Source of the DNA: Sutcliffiella horikoshii
GTDB taxonomy: Bacteria; Bacillota; Bacilli; Bacillales; Bacillaceae_I
Direction of reading: 5' to 3'
Assembly (NCBI RefSeq): GCF_020524325.1
Contig: NZ_JAIVKY010000012.1
Coordinates: forward strand, 1-64,000
DNA length: 64,000 bases
This document shows, in pieces, positions 43,677 through 53,279 of the stretch. The position numbers and the translations under genes were made by a program. Position 1 is the stretch's first letter, and each line of letters begins with the position of its first letter. Below the pieces are notes generated by a model, which was not told the origin of the DNA, did not search any database, and was given only the letters and a program-made list of their open reading frames with translations.

Positions 43677-44663
43677 TTACAAAATATACAAGATAAACAG
43701 TAAACTGGTGACTCCAACAAATACAGAAGCGATAAAACCCGCTATAAAAGGTTTCCATCCTAAACTGCGAATGCTTTTCCACCTAACCTGAAGACCTACG
43801 CCTGCCATGACCATAACAATCAGGAATTTCGCAAGAGACCCCATATACCCGCTGAGTGCTTCTGAGATCATACCGGTAGAATACATTCCGCTCATGAATA
43901 AAAAGCCTAAGATAAAAACCGGAAAGGCACCTTTCAAACTTTGTGTATTGTCATTTCTGCGAACCATAATAAATGAAATGGCAAGTACTAGAGGCAAGAT
44001 AAACAGGGTGCGTACAAGCTTTACTGTTGTCGCTACTTCGCCCACCTCATCCCCAAGCAAGTATCCTACCGCCACTACAGATGAAGTGTCATGAATCGAT
44101 GTACCTGCCCATATCCCCATTTGCGTAACGGATAACTGCAGCCACTGCCCAAGAACAGGATAAAGGAACGTTGCCAAAATATTAAAGAAGAAGATGGTAG
44201 AAATGGCATATGCAACGATTGCTTCTTTTGCTCGCACTACACCTTTTACCACCGAAATGGCTGTTGCCCCACAAATACTAGTCCCTACACCAATCAATAA
44301 GGCTAACATTTTATCTATTTTCATCAGTTTACCCACTAATAAAGTGACGCCTATTCCTCCAGTAACCACTAACAGGATTACTAGAATAGATTGAGCGCCA
44401 ATATCAAGGATACTGCCAATACTTAAGGTTGCACCTAAAAAGATAATCGCTACCTTAAGCCACTTTTTAACAACTACCGCTATTCCTATATTATATTTTT
44501 CATGAAGTTCTATACTGTTCCGGATGATGATTCCGATTAGTAAGGCGAATAGTACTCCACCGATTGATGGGAAGAATGCGCCGAGTAGTTTGGCTGCTAT
44601 TGAGATAATTAGGATAAGTAATATACCCGGAATCAATTTATAGATGTTTGTTTTATTCATCAT
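43677..44663 (-). CDS. YeiH family putative sulfate exporter
   Basis: A 328-residue polytopic membrane protein with about ten helices. Typical segments of the YeiH/PSE family are GTSICGATAISVVKGVVRAKEAIVAYA, GTSIHDTSSVVAVGYLLGDE and VGLQVRWKSIRSLGWKPFI (each read by eye). The family is annotated as putative sulfate or anion exporter by inference only. The start is one of two adjacent ATGs behind AGGGG. There is no LysR neighbour as often seen with YeiH homologues. Confidence 0.88.
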   Translation of the reverse strand: MMNKTNIYKLIPGILLILIISIAAKLLGAFFPSIGGVLFALLIGIIIRNSIELHEKYNIGIAVVVKKWLKVAIIFLGATLSIGSILDIGAQSILVILLVVTGGIGVTLLVGKLMKIDKMLALLIGVGTSICGATAISVVKGVVRAKEAIVAYAISTIFFFNILATFLYPVLGQWLQLSVTQMGIWAGTSIHDTSSVVAVGYLLGDEVGEVATTVKLVRTLFILPLVLAISFIMVRRNDNTQSLKGAFPVFILGFLFMSGMYSTGMISEALSGYMGSLAKFLIVMVMAGVGLQVRWKSIRSLGWKPFIAGFIASVFVGVTSLLFILYIL

Positions 44664-44712
44664 TTAACCCCTAACAATTCTAAATGCACACTTCTCCTAT
44701 TTTAAAGAATAT

Positions 44713-44744
44713 AAAAAAGCCTGTCGAGAACTTTCGACAAGCTA
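44713..44744 (-). terminator. Terminator of the ABC permease pair
   Basis: AGCTTGTCG-aaagttct-CGACAGGCTTTTTT on the minus strand. Confidence 0.85.
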
Positions 44745-44797
44745 AGTAATTTATATGACACCGCTGTTGATTTCCGCTAAAGCTAGAAATCTAAGTA

Positions 44798-45688
44798 CTA
44801 TGCTTCTAAACGGTGAAAGTGTTTACGGAGGCCTTCTCCCAATACATTGAACGTGAGAACAGTGAAGGCAAGCGCCAGTGCAGGGAAAAAGGGAATCCAG
44901 AACGCACGTAACAAATCTCCTCTTGCCTGACCAAGCATCGTCGCCCAATTCAAACTTGTGTTCTCAATAATACCGGAACCATAGCTTAACTGAACAAACT
45001 GCTGGGTAATGAAAATACTAAAAATTCCAAGCTGTCCAATCAGCAGTGCTATCCTCCCCATATCAAGGAAAAACTGAACCACCAAGTCAGGCAATGCATT
45101 AGGCAAATAATACGTGGTAAAAAGAGTGAGCGGAGGTACGCCGACAGTAATACCGGCTTCCACATAAGGTGTCTTCTTGATCATATGAAAATGACTTTGT
45201 AAGATTGTCCCGACCCTTCCCACTTCAATTGCTGCCAAAATGACAATTGCCCAGAAGAAGCGGTGTTCATGAAAAAAAATGATTGGTAAGCTCAAAAGAA
45301 TAATGGCAGAAAAGATGACCGGCAACGCAGAAAACATTTGGTTCCAGCCTTGAAGAATCCAATGGAATGGGCCCTTTTTATTTACCGACATTAATGCCAA
45401 AAGTATTGCTATCACATAGCGTAATACTGCAACTGCTAAGATTAATCCAAGAGTTTCTCTTGCCCCGACCACAATGATGCTTAATAGATCCCTTCCCTCT
45501 TTATCAGAACCTAAAAGAAAATCGCTTGAAGGTTCATATGGCGCGGTTATCACTCCAGAGTCCGTGAAAATGATTCGTTTTGACTCTAATTCATTATCTA
45601 TAAAAGGAAGGTAAGGACCTATTAATGTTAGTAAGGCCAATATTAAAAAAAAGCTACTTCCTAAGATCAATGTCCAATTACGTTTCAT
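44798..45688 (-). CDS. ABC transporter permease, OppC/DppC type
   Basis: 296 residues with an N-terminal membrane helix and five further helices. The family entry segment FLLGSDKEGRDLLSIIVVGARETLGLILAV (by eye; LGSDKEGRD corresponds to LGTDxxGRD) and a coupling-helix region EAGITVGVPPLTLFTTYYLPN are present. The latter is a divergent EAA motif. It lies 13 bp downstream of its partner permease. No ATPase or binding-protein gene is near, so substrate (peptide or other) is unknown. Confidence 0.85.
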   Translation of the reverse strand: MKRNWTLILGSSFFLILALLTLIGPYLPFIDNELESKRIIFTDSGVITAPYEPSSDFLLGSDKEGRDLLSIIVVGARETLGLILAVAVLRYVIAILLALMSVNKKGPFHWILQGWNQMFSALPVIFSAIILLSLPIIFFHEHRFFWAIVILAAIEVGRVGTILQSHFHMIKKTPYVEAGITVGVPPLTLFTTYYLPNALPDLVVQFFLDMGRIALLIGQLGIFSIFITQQFVQLSYGSGIIENTSLNWATMLGQARGDLLRAFWIPFFPALALAFTVLTFNVLGEGLRKHFHRLEA

Positions 45689-45701
45689 CGTTTTCGTTCA
45701 C

Positions 45702-46619
45702 CTACCTTGGTTCAAGTTTCTTCATAAATATGATGGAGAGGACCTGCGCGGCAAATACAATTATCATAAAACTTAAACCGAATCCGATAATAAGACCAGA
45801 TTCATTCACATAGCGCATACTCCCAGATAACGAGCTTTTGACATCCAGTGCCTGAAACATTCTATAGGCAGCGCCCCTGTAATCCAAAAACCATTCCACG
45901 ATTAGAAGATTGGATAATAAATAAAGCATGACCGCCGGAAGATTGGACATGATCGGATAGAGGCTATTTTTAAGCATATGCTTCCATAACACTTTCTCTT
46001 TTGACAATCCTTTGGACCGGGCCACTTGAATATAAGGTTTTCCTTTTTCGTTTCCAAGTGTTGCTGATGTGATTCTTGCAACATAGAGCATTGGGTACAA
46101 TGCAACCAACACCCCTGCTATTAAGAAACTAAACCAATGCGAATGGCCAAACAATTTTATGAAAGGTAAATGAAAAATAATAACCCATTGTAAGCAGAGG
46201 ATCAAAAAGAAATCTGGTATAGATTGGATGAGCCACGTTAACCCTTTTCCAAAAACATTCCACCCGTTATTTCGATCATAAAAGTCAAAAATTCCTTTTA
46301 ATATTCCAAAGATAATCGTTATGGCACATGCGGAAACAATTACTTTCAGACTTCTTCCTAAATGTGGCCATAGTTCCTCTTCAGCTGGTTTATTATATCT
46401 GGTCATACCTAAGGTGTTATTGTCTTTTACATCCTTTAGGAATATAGAAATATTGTGTTGATATGCTGCCCAAGAAAATTCATACCCGTATTCCAACGTT
46501 TGAGCCCTTCCTTGAACATCAATATCAGGCTGCCTTGGGAATAAGACTGCCAAGATTAGTAAAAATGCAATAAATAAAAAGAACAAAAATGACTTTGTTA
46601 TCTGCCAAACTACCCCCAT
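45702..46619 (-). CDS. ABC transporter permease, OppB/DppB type
   Basis: About 305 residues with one N-terminal helix, a short extracytoplasmic region and five helices. The EAA-like coupling motif is YIQVARSKGLSKEKVLWKHMLKNSLYPI. The N-terminal region differs from classical OppB (it lacks the usual R..L..P motif I expect). The start is the ATG at 46619 behind GGAGG; the 21 upstream codons include that ribosome binding site. Forms a heterodimer with the next gene. Confidence 0.85.
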   Translation of the reverse strand: MGVVWQITKSFLFFLFIAFLLILAVLFPRQPDIDVQGRAQTLEYGYEFSWAAYQHNISIFLKDVKDNNTLGMTRYNKPAEEELWPHLGRSLKVIVSACAITIIFGILKGIFDFYDRNNGWNVFGKGLTWLIQSIPDFFLILCLQWVIIFHLPFIKLFGHSHWFSFLIAGVLVALYPMLYVARITSATLGNEKGKPYIQVARSKGLSKEKVLWKHMLKNSLYPIMSNLPAVMLYLLSNLLIVEWFLDYRGAAYRMFQALDVKSSLSGSMRYVNESGLIIGFGLSFMIIVFAAQVLSIIFMKKLEPR

Positions 46620-46836
46620 GTTTTCCTCCTCCAGTAATCCAACGAAATCCGAAACACTTTCAATATAGTAAAATACTACCACTATTCAACTTGTAATTCT
46701 ATAAGAGTTTTAATTATTCTGATCATTCATGCACTTAGGCTAGCCGTTGAAATCTGACATACTTCGTAGTAATATAGTGTTTTATGATAGAGTCCCTAAA
46801 AAAATGATTGCACCCACCCTAAGGAGGTTTGTGCCT

Positions 46837-47973
46837 GTGAATAAAACAATTGACTGGTTCACCAATGTCTGGACTGCCGACTATTGGACGGATATGAATT
46901 TCTGGATGGATATGGGGGTTTCCCTGCTTATCCTTCTATTGTTCCTTTTATGGAGAAAACTGTTTACCAAGTATTTCTTTAAAGGTATTTTGGCAGTATC
47001 TAAAAAAACACCTACGGATCTTTTCACCTACATTGTACTTGCCTTTAATAAGCCAGTAAGAATGTTCTTTGTGATATTAGGTATATTCTTTGCATTGAAA
47101 ACAGCACCATTTACACTGATGGAAGCTGAAACATTAACTAAACTGATGCGCTCTTCCATTATTGCCTTGTTTGGTTGGGGGATATTCAATTTCATTCCGT
47201 ATTCTTCTAATCTCTTTACCAACCTCTCTACTAGATTAGAATTTGAGGTAGACAAAATTGTCATGCCTTTCGTAACAAAGGTTTTGCGATTTATCCTTAT
47301 TGCATTAGTATTTAGTATTGTTTTAGAAGTATGGGAATATGATGTTGGCGCGATTGTAGCCGGTCTGGGTCTTGGTGGACTTGCCTTTGCATTGGCAGCA
47401 CAAGAGTCTATTAAAAACTTATTAGGTGGATTTATCATTGTAACGGAAAAGCCTTTTACAATGGGAGATTGGATTAAGACTCCTAGTGTAGAAGGGGTTG
47501 TAGAGGATATCTCATTCCGCAGTACACAAGTGAGAACTTTTGCTCAAGCCGTGGTTACGGTGCCTAATGCCACTCTATCAAATGAACCTATCACAAACTG
47601 GTCTAAAATGGGGAAACGTCAAGTCACCTTTAAACTTGGCGTGCAATACGATACTAGCCGGACAAGTTTAGAAAGAGTGGTTCGAAGAATTGAAAATATG
47701 CTACGAAACCATGAAGCGATTGACCAAGAAACGATTCTAGTCCGATTTGATAGTTTCGGAGCCAGCAGCCTGGATATTTTCCTCTATTTCTTCACCAAAT
47801 CCGTCATGTGGGCCGAGTATTTAGAAGTAAAAGAGGACATTAATTTTAAAATTATGGAAATTTTAGAGGAGGAAGACGTAATCGTCGCCTTTCCCACAAG
47901 AACACTCCATATCGAACCACAAGAAGAAAAAGAAAAAATTAAACAATACAGCCTAAGAGGCGAAAAGGCATAA
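46837..47973 (+). CDS. MscS-family mechanosensitive ion channel
   Basis: About 378 residues: four or five membrane helices, a pore helix with GAIVAGLGLGGLAFALAAQESIKNLLGG (Gly/Ala-packed TM3 of MscS, read by eye), then the beta domain with PFTMGDWIK and RSTQVRTFAQAVVTVPNATLS. It releases solutes on hypo-osmotic shock. The start is a GTG at 46837 with AAGGAGG 9 bp upstream; an ATG frame 30 codons longer exists but has no ribosome binding site. Confidence 0.9.
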   Translation: MNKTIDWFTNVWTADYWTDMNFWMDMGVSLLILLLFLLWRKLFTKYFFKGILAVSKKTPTDLFTYIVLAFNKPVRMFFVILGIFFALKTAPFTLMEAETLTKLMRSSIIALFGWGIFNFIPYSSNLFTNLSTRLEFEVDKIVMPFVTKVLRFILIALVFSIVLEVWEYDVGAIVAGLGLGGLAFALAAQESIKNLLGGFIIVTEKPFTMGDWIKTPSVEGVVEDISFRSTQVRTFAQAVVTVPNATLSNEPITNWSKMGKRQVTFKLGVQYDTSRTSLERVVRRIENMLRNHEAIDQETILVRFDSFGASSLDIFLYFFTKSVMWAEYLEVKEDINFKIMEILEEEDVIVAFPTRTLHIEPQEEKEKIKQYSLRGEKA

Positions 47974-47998
47974 CCCATACTTTTGGGTTATGCCTTCT
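47965..47998. terminator. Shared bidirectional terminator
   Basis: AAGGCATAACCC-atactttt-GGGTTATGCCTT. The stop codons of both convergent genes (47971-47973 and 47988-47990) are part of the two arms. Confidence 0.9.
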
Positions 47999-48173
47999 TT
48001 ATTGTACTCACCTTTTTGCTTGGTACATCATAAAAAAAGTAATTGTACTCAGTCATCAACTCAGTCGTTGTCATCCCGTCCAACACCAGTGAATCATAAA
48101 CACCAATTAGAAGAAGTTTATTTATATAATACTCACGTTGCTGCTCTAACGCCTGTTGGAGTTTCCTGCTCAT
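47988..48173 (-). CDS. Small protein, FbpA-like (Fur-regulated basic protein family)
   Basis: 61 residues. The pattern LQQALEQQREYYINKLLLIGVYD followed by TTTELMTEYNYFF resembles the FbpA family as I recall it: a helix, a YY-I-KL-G-Y turn and a C-terminal L-ELEYEY helix. B. subtilis Fbp proteins help the small RNA FsrA spare iron. No clear Fur box was found upstream, so iron control is unproven. Confidence 0.6.
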   Translation of the reverse strand: MSRKLQQALEQQREYYINKLLLIGVYDSLVLDGMTTTELMTEYNYFFYDVPSKKVSTIKKA

Positions 48174-48300
48174 TATTATTCACTTCCCTTTCATAGGCTT
48201 CATTTAAAAAGGTAAGGTTTTGGTCTATTATCCTAATTACTTAGAATATACCCAATAAATATTGATACAGGATAAAGCGAATGTAAATTATTCTTTAAGT

Positions 48301-50592
48301 TTATTTCCTAATAAAATTTTGCCACTCAGGAGGAAGCAGATCTCTATATTTAGGGTAGAAATACCGATCATCTATCAGCAGTATAAAACCAGTATCTTGT
48401 TCACTGCGAATTAACCGTCCTCCTGCTTGCTGCACTTTATTCATACCTGGATAAACGTAAGCAAAATCAAATCCGTTCTGCCCTTGCTTTTGGAAATGGT
48501 CCTTCATTACATTCCTTTCAAGAGAGATTCTGGGCAACCCTACCCCAACAATTCCAACACCGTTCAATCGGTCCCCTTTCAGGTCGATTCCTTCTGAAAA
48601 TATTCCTCCCAGAACCGCAAATGCTATAAAGGTCCCTTCTCTTTCAGGATCGAATCTCTCTAGAAACACCGCCCGTTCTGTTTCTGTCATGACAGGCTGT
48701 TGTACAAGTGTTTCAACGGAATCTTCCAATGCGAACCTCTCATACGCTTCAAAAACCAAAGATAAATACTCATAAGAAGGAAAAAACACGAGAAAATTCC
48801 CTTTTTCTGAATGAAACACCTCTCTGATTACCGCTACAATAGGTTGTATGGAATCTTGTCTTTCTTGATACTTGGTAGATATGTTTTTGGCATAAACCTT
48901 AATTTGATCAGGGTGAAATGGTGTATTAATCGATATATAATAATCATGTTCCTCCCCGCCCAAAACGGTTTGAAAGTAACCTAGGGGATGAAGAGTTGCA
49001 GAGAAAAACACGGTTGCTACTGCCTTGCTTGTCAACTCCTTGATTGTCGCAGAAGAATCCATACAAGCAAGCTTGACTAGGACTTCACTCTTAAAGATTG
49101 TTACGATGGTTTTATATCGCTCGTTAAAGACTTTTGCAATCCTTAAGAAATCTTGTCCTGCAAAATAAGCTTCCATTATCTCTTGGTGCGCCATCCCTGA
49201 CGGATTCCGAATCAACCACTGTTCACATGCTTCCACAGCTTCCACTAGTACTTCCATTATGTGTGACGGCTTGTCATCAAACACAAACTCGCTTGTCGTC
49301 ACTAATTCCTTTTTCCATCGCAATAGTTCGTCATTGACCTTTTTGGTCTTCAAATATAACTCTCTATCCAATTCTTTTACTTCTCTTGCAGCCTGGAGAA
49401 AAACTGATTTAGACAAAGAAGCAGATAGCATCTCCCGTGAACGGTCCACTAAATTATGCGCTTCATCGATTAAAAGGATCGTCTCCTTATGAAAATCTCC
49501 CCAACGTTGTAGCCGCACCTTTGGATCAAAGAAATAGTTATAGTCACAAATTACTACATCAGCAAACATCGCAAGGTCTAGCGAAAACTCAAAGGGACAG
49601 AGCTGATGTTTCTTTGCATATAACTCAATGATCTTTCTATCCATCAACCGCTCGTTCTCTAAAATATCTCTAATTCCTTCTTTCAGCCGATCATAATAAC
49701 CATCTGCAAAAGGACAGAATTCCTTTTGACATATAGTCTCTTCTTGAAAACAGATCTTTTCCTTTGCAGTGATCGTAACAGTTTTAATCTCTAAGCCCTT
49801 TTCAATAAGTAGCCTAAATGAATCTTCTGCCACCATTTTTGTGACTGTTTTGGCAGTCAGGTACATTATTTTCTCTTGCTTTCCGTCCTGCAGGGACATA
49901 ACCGATGGAAATATAGTTGCGATGGTTTTCCCAATCCCTGTTGCCGCTTTTGCAAATACCCTCTTTTCTTCACGTACCGTTTTATAAACGGCTTTTGCCA
50001 AGTCTCTTTGTCCGGTTCGGTAAGACTCATACGGAAATTTAAGGTTGGAAATGCTCTCCGTCCTTGCTTGCTTCAACTTCCATAAATGCTTTTGAAAACT
50101 AAGGTATTCTTTTGCAATTTCCTCGACAAACATAGTCAGATCATTTAACTCAAACTGCTTCTCAAAAGTCTTTTCGTCCTTGTTCTCTCTTTTTGCATAC
50201 ACCATGTGAACGGTTATATGGTTTAGTCCATTTTTCAGGCAATAAATGTAAGCATACATTTTCAACTGTGCCCAGTATGCTTTATAATCCTCTACCGTAA
50301 CTGAATTCAAGTCCCTTGCTGTTGTTTTTATTTCCTCTATGATGACCTGATTTTCATTGCGATAGATTCCATCACATCTTCCTTCTACATGAAGCTCATA
50401 GTCTTCTACTTGCAATTCAATAGAAAGATATACTTCTTTTTCATAATTATCTCCTCTCTCCGCTTGCAACCGTTGATGGGTCCTTGTGCCCTCTTGCATA
50501 ACATTGGAGCCTGTAAATCGCGAGTCTATGCTTCCGCCCATCATGACAAATTCTACAAGTTTTCTAACCGATACGGACAATTTCTTCATCAT
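48301..50592 (-). CDS. PD-(D/E)XK nuclease fused to an XPD/DinG-type DNA helicase
   Basis: 763 residues. The N-terminal 165 residues carry a Cas4/RecB-type nuclease motif: His in GTRTHQRLQ, Asp in EGRCDGIY and E-x-K in VIIEEIKTT. The superfamily 2 helicase follows, with Walker A AKAATGIGKTIATIFP, four cysteines for an iron-sulfur cluster between CFQEETICQKEFCPFADG and CPFEF, DEAH in LLIDEAHNLVDR, and motif VI QAGGRLIRSEQD. It probably unwinds 5'-3' and cuts damaged or branched DNA. The start is among ATG/GTG codons near 50592. Flanking genes are unrelated. Confidence 0.9.
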   Translation of the reverse strand: MMKKLSVSVRKLVEFVMMGGSIDSRFTGSNVMQEGTRTHQRLQAERGDNYEKEVYLSIELQVEDYELHVEGRCDGIYRNENQVIIEEIKTTARDLNSVTVEDYKAYWAQLKMYAYIYCLKNGLNHITVHMVYAKRENKDEKTFEKQFELNDLTMFVEEIAKEYLSFQKHLWKLKQARTESISNLKFPYESYRTGQRDLAKAVYKTVREEKRVFAKAATGIGKTIATIFPSVMSLQDGKQEKIMYLTAKTVTKMVAEDSFRLLIEKGLEIKTVTITAKEKICFQEETICQKEFCPFADGYYDRLKEGIRDILENERLMDRKIIELYAKKHQLCPFEFSLDLAMFADVVICDYNYFFDPKVRLQRWGDFHKETILLIDEAHNLVDRSREMLSASLSKSVFLQAAREVKELDRELYLKTKKVNDELLRWKKELVTTSEFVFDDKPSHIMEVLVEAVEACEQWLIRNPSGMAHQEIMEAYFAGQDFLRIAKVFNERYKTIVTIFKSEVLVKLACMDSSATIKELTSKAVATVFFSATLHPLGYFQTVLGGEEHDYYISINTPFHPDQIKVYAKNISTKYQERQDSIQPIVAVIREVFHSEKGNFLVFFPSYEYLSLVFEAYERFALEDSVETLVQQPVMTETERAVFLERFDPEREGTFIAFAVLGGIFSEGIDLKGDRLNGVGIVGVGLPRISLERNVMKDHFQKQGQNGFDFAYVYPGMNKVQQAGGRLIRSEQDTGFILLIDDRYFYPKYRDLLPPEWQNFIRK

Positions 50593-50721
50593 ATAACCCC
50601 TGAAATCTCATTTTTCTTAAGTATAACAAAAGAACTTCTTGTCTTATGCATAATTACCACGTTGTCATAGGAAAATATAGTAAATCGAAAGATTATTGCT
50701 TTAAAGGTGGTGAAGAATACC

Positions 50722-52158
50722 ATGCCGAAACATGCTCCGCTTACTTTAACCACAAGTCTTGAAGAAAACCTTCTGCATTTAAGGGAGAGGTTCGTACATT
50801 CTGAGGATTTCATCATGGAGTACCTCCACCTGCAAGATGAGGAAGCTTATATAGTTTACATTGAAACAATCATTGACAAGAAACTCATACAAGAGAGAAT
50901 AATAAAATCTTACAAAGGAGGCTTTCTCCACAATAAAGAAAAACAAACACTTTCGTTAGTCAAAGAAACAAACAGTATAAAAGAACTAACTCAAAGTTTA
51001 CTTGAAGGCAACTGTATTTTGCTTAGTGAAGGTTCCGATCTCGCATACATTTTTGAAGTGCCATTTTCCAATGATAGAAAAATTAAAGAACCGGAGTCTG
51101 AAGGAATTATTCGTGGGGCACACGACGGGTTTGTTGAATCTCTGACTACCAATATTTCTTTGATCAGAAAACGAATACACAATCCAAATCTTAAGGTCAA
51201 ATACTTTTCTATTGGGAACGACTCACATACAAAAGTCGGGATAATCTACCTGGATCATATAGCAAATAAAAAAACAGTTGCATTAATAGAGCAGAAGTTA
51301 CAGGAGATAAATATCGATGTTGTCTTGGCACCAGGCTATATCGAGGAATTTGTAAGCGAGAATTCTTCTATTTTTCCGACCATGCTAAGCACCGAAAGAG
51401 CAGACCGTACTGTTGCCAATTTAATGGATGGAAGAATAGCCATTATGACGGAAAGCAGTCCTGGTGCGCTAATAGCACCTACCACTTTTTTCACCTTTTA
51501 TCAATCCCCTGATGATTACAACAGCAGGTGGTATTTTGGTTCCTTTATCCGTTTTCTCCGAATTTTAGGATTTTTAATATCGATCGCTCTGCCAGCATTA
51601 TACATAGCCATCGTGTCGTTTCATTTCGAGATTTTGCCGACAGAAATTGTATTCTCGATCAAATCTTCCTTGGAAAACGTTCCGTATCCTCCACTGATCG
51701 AGGCTTTAGGCATGCAGATTACCTTAGAGATTCTTAGGGAAGCATCTATCAGGCTGCCGAGCAGAATTGCCCAAACCATCGGGGTTGTAGGCGGTTTGGT
51801 TATCGGGACGGCGGTTGTAGAGGCAAACCTTGTTTCCAATACAATGATCATCGTTGTTGCCATAACAGCCATTTCATCCTTTATCGTGCCGATTACAGAA
51901 ATGGGCTCTACCATACGATTATTGGGTTTCCCGTTTATGATTATGGCAGCCATGTTCGGATTAATTGGAATGAGCTTTTTTTTTATGTTCCTGCTTATTC
52001 ACCTTTGTAAATTAGAGTCCTTTGGCACGCCTTATTTCGCACCATTCTCAACAATTAGATGGTCAGAAATGAAAGACACATTAGTGAGAATTCCATTACC
52101 ACTATTTAAAAAGAGACCAAGTGATACGATGCCTCAAAAGAATAACAAGAAGGAATAA
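50722..52158 (+). CDS. GerA-family spore germinant receptor subunit A
   Basis: 478 residues. The N-terminal hydrophilic domain (to about 285) contains VKYFSIGNDSHTKVGIIYLDHIAN and GRIAIMTESSPGALIAPTTFF. Four to five membrane helices follow, with RLPSRIAQTIGVVGGLVIG and ITEMGSTIRLLGFP, all hallmarks of GerAA-type proteins in the spore inner membrane. The start is the ATG at 50722 behind AAGGTGGTG; a GTG five codons earlier is within that signal. First gene of a gerXA-XB-XC operon; the germinant is not predictable. Confidence 0.95.
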   Translation: MPKHAPLTLTTSLEENLLHLRERFVHSEDFIMEYLHLQDEEAYIVYIETIIDKKLIQERIIKSYKGGFLHNKEKQTLSLVKETNSIKELTQSLLEGNCILLSEGSDLAYIFEVPFSNDRKIKEPESEGIIRGAHDGFVESLTTNISLIRKRIHNPNLKVKYFSIGNDSHTKVGIIYLDHIANKKTVALIEQKLQEINIDVVLAPGYIEEFVSENSSIFPTMLSTERADRTVANLMDGRIAIMTESSPGALIAPTTFFTFYQSPDDYNSRWYFGSFIRFLRILGFLISIALPALYIAIVSFHFEILPTEIVFSIKSSLENVPYPPLIEALGMQITLEILREASIRLPSRIAQTIGVVGGLVIGTAVVEANLVSNTMIIVVAITAISSFIVPITEMGSTIRLLGFPFMIMAAMFGLIGMSFFFMFLLIHLCKLESFGTPYFAPFSTIRWSEMKDTLVRIPLPLFKKRPSDTMPQKNNKKE

Positions 52159-52172
52159 TAAGGAGTTTTTTT

Positions 52173-53279
52173 ATGCAAAAGGGTAGTACAGTCAGCATCA
52201 GTCAAGGTCAATTGTTTTTTCTTATCATTCAGGCCCAAATTGGGGTTGGCATACTTTCCTTACCATTTGCTGTCCATAGCACGGCCAAAGGCGATGGCTG
52301 GATTTCCACTCTTTTAGCAGGTTTTGTCATTCAGCTTTGGATGATGATTTCATTAACCATATCAAGGTGCTTTCCTGAGAAGAATTTCTTTCAAATTTTG
52401 CGACATTTGTTAGGCAGATATTTAGGTAGTCTCCTTATTCTTTCTTATACCCTGTATTTTACAGCGATTGCAGGCCTTGTCGCTGTCTTACAAACAGGAT
52501 TGATAAACAAATGGATTCTCCCCCTGACCCCTTTTTGGATCATCTATTTATTGATTATTATTGTTGCTGTCTATTTGGCAACAGACAATATTTTAATCAT
52601 TGCTCGTTTTTTTGGATTATCGACCGGAGTCATAGTTTTCTTCATTCTGCTTGTAGCAACCGTCTATCGAGATGCAAATATAGCGTACATATTACCTATA
52701 GGTCAAAGTGGATTTAAGAATATAGTTCTCGCAATTAAGGATGTATTAATCGCCTTGACAGGTTTTGAACTTATTTTATTGATCTACCCTATGATAAAAA
52801 GCAAACAGAAAACAGCCAAAACGCTTACCTTTGCCAATATAACAACGGTTGCCATTTATAGTTTTCTTGTTTTTACGAGCTTAATTATTTTCAGCCCTCA
52901 AGAGATAACACTGGTTCCGGAACCTGTCCTTTACATGTTAAAGGCTATTTCATTTGAAGTAATCGAGAGACTTGACCTTATCTTCTTGTCCATCTGGGTT
53001 ATTCCAATGACCAACTCTTTTATCATTTACTTGTATCAAGCAAGTAAGGGTTTAAAGGAGTTGTTTCATACACAATCTCACGCACCATTTGTACCGATAA
53101 TTGTAATACCAATTTTCATATCAGGTTTCTTCCTGCAAAATAAATTTTTAATAGAAGACATCAATAAGGTATTCCAATACATTATTTTCCTGTTCGCCTT
53201 TATACTGCCACTCATTTTCTTACTGATTGCCTTGATTAAGAAAAAATTGCAGAGGGGGAAAAGTTATGAGTCGTCGTAA
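52173..53279 (+). CDS. GerA-family spore germinant receptor subunit B
   Basis: A 368-residue endospore germination permease of the APC superfamily with ten predicted helices. It starts with SISQGQLFFLIIQAQIGVGILSLPF (by eye), the typical first-helix region with the broken-helix glycines. It is thought to bind the germinant. It follows subunit A by 14 bp, with AAGGAG upstream, and overlaps subunit C by 14 bp. Confidence 0.95.
   Translation: MQKGSTVSISQGQLFFLIIQAQIGVGILSLPFAVHSTAKGDGWISTLLAGFVIQLWMMISLTISRCFPEKNFFQILRHLLGRYLGSLLILSYTLYFTAIAGLVAVLQTGLINKWILPLTPFWIIYLLIIIVAVYLATDNILIIARFFGLSTGVIVFFILLVATVYRDANIAYILPIGQSGFKNIVLAIKDVLIALTGFELILLIYPMIKSKQKTAKTLTFANITTVAIYSFLVFTSLIIFSPQEITLVPEPVLYMLKAISFEVIERLDLIFLSIWVIPMTNSFIIYLYQASKGLKELFHTQSHAPFVPIIVIPIFISGFFLQNKFLIEDINKVFQYIIFLFAFILPLIFLLIALIKKKLQRGKSYESS

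Noticed and set aside
48174-48300. Fur box for the FbpA-like gene
   Set aside because: Only a loose ATTATCCTAATTA stretch is present; it does not reach the usual 15 of 19 type match.
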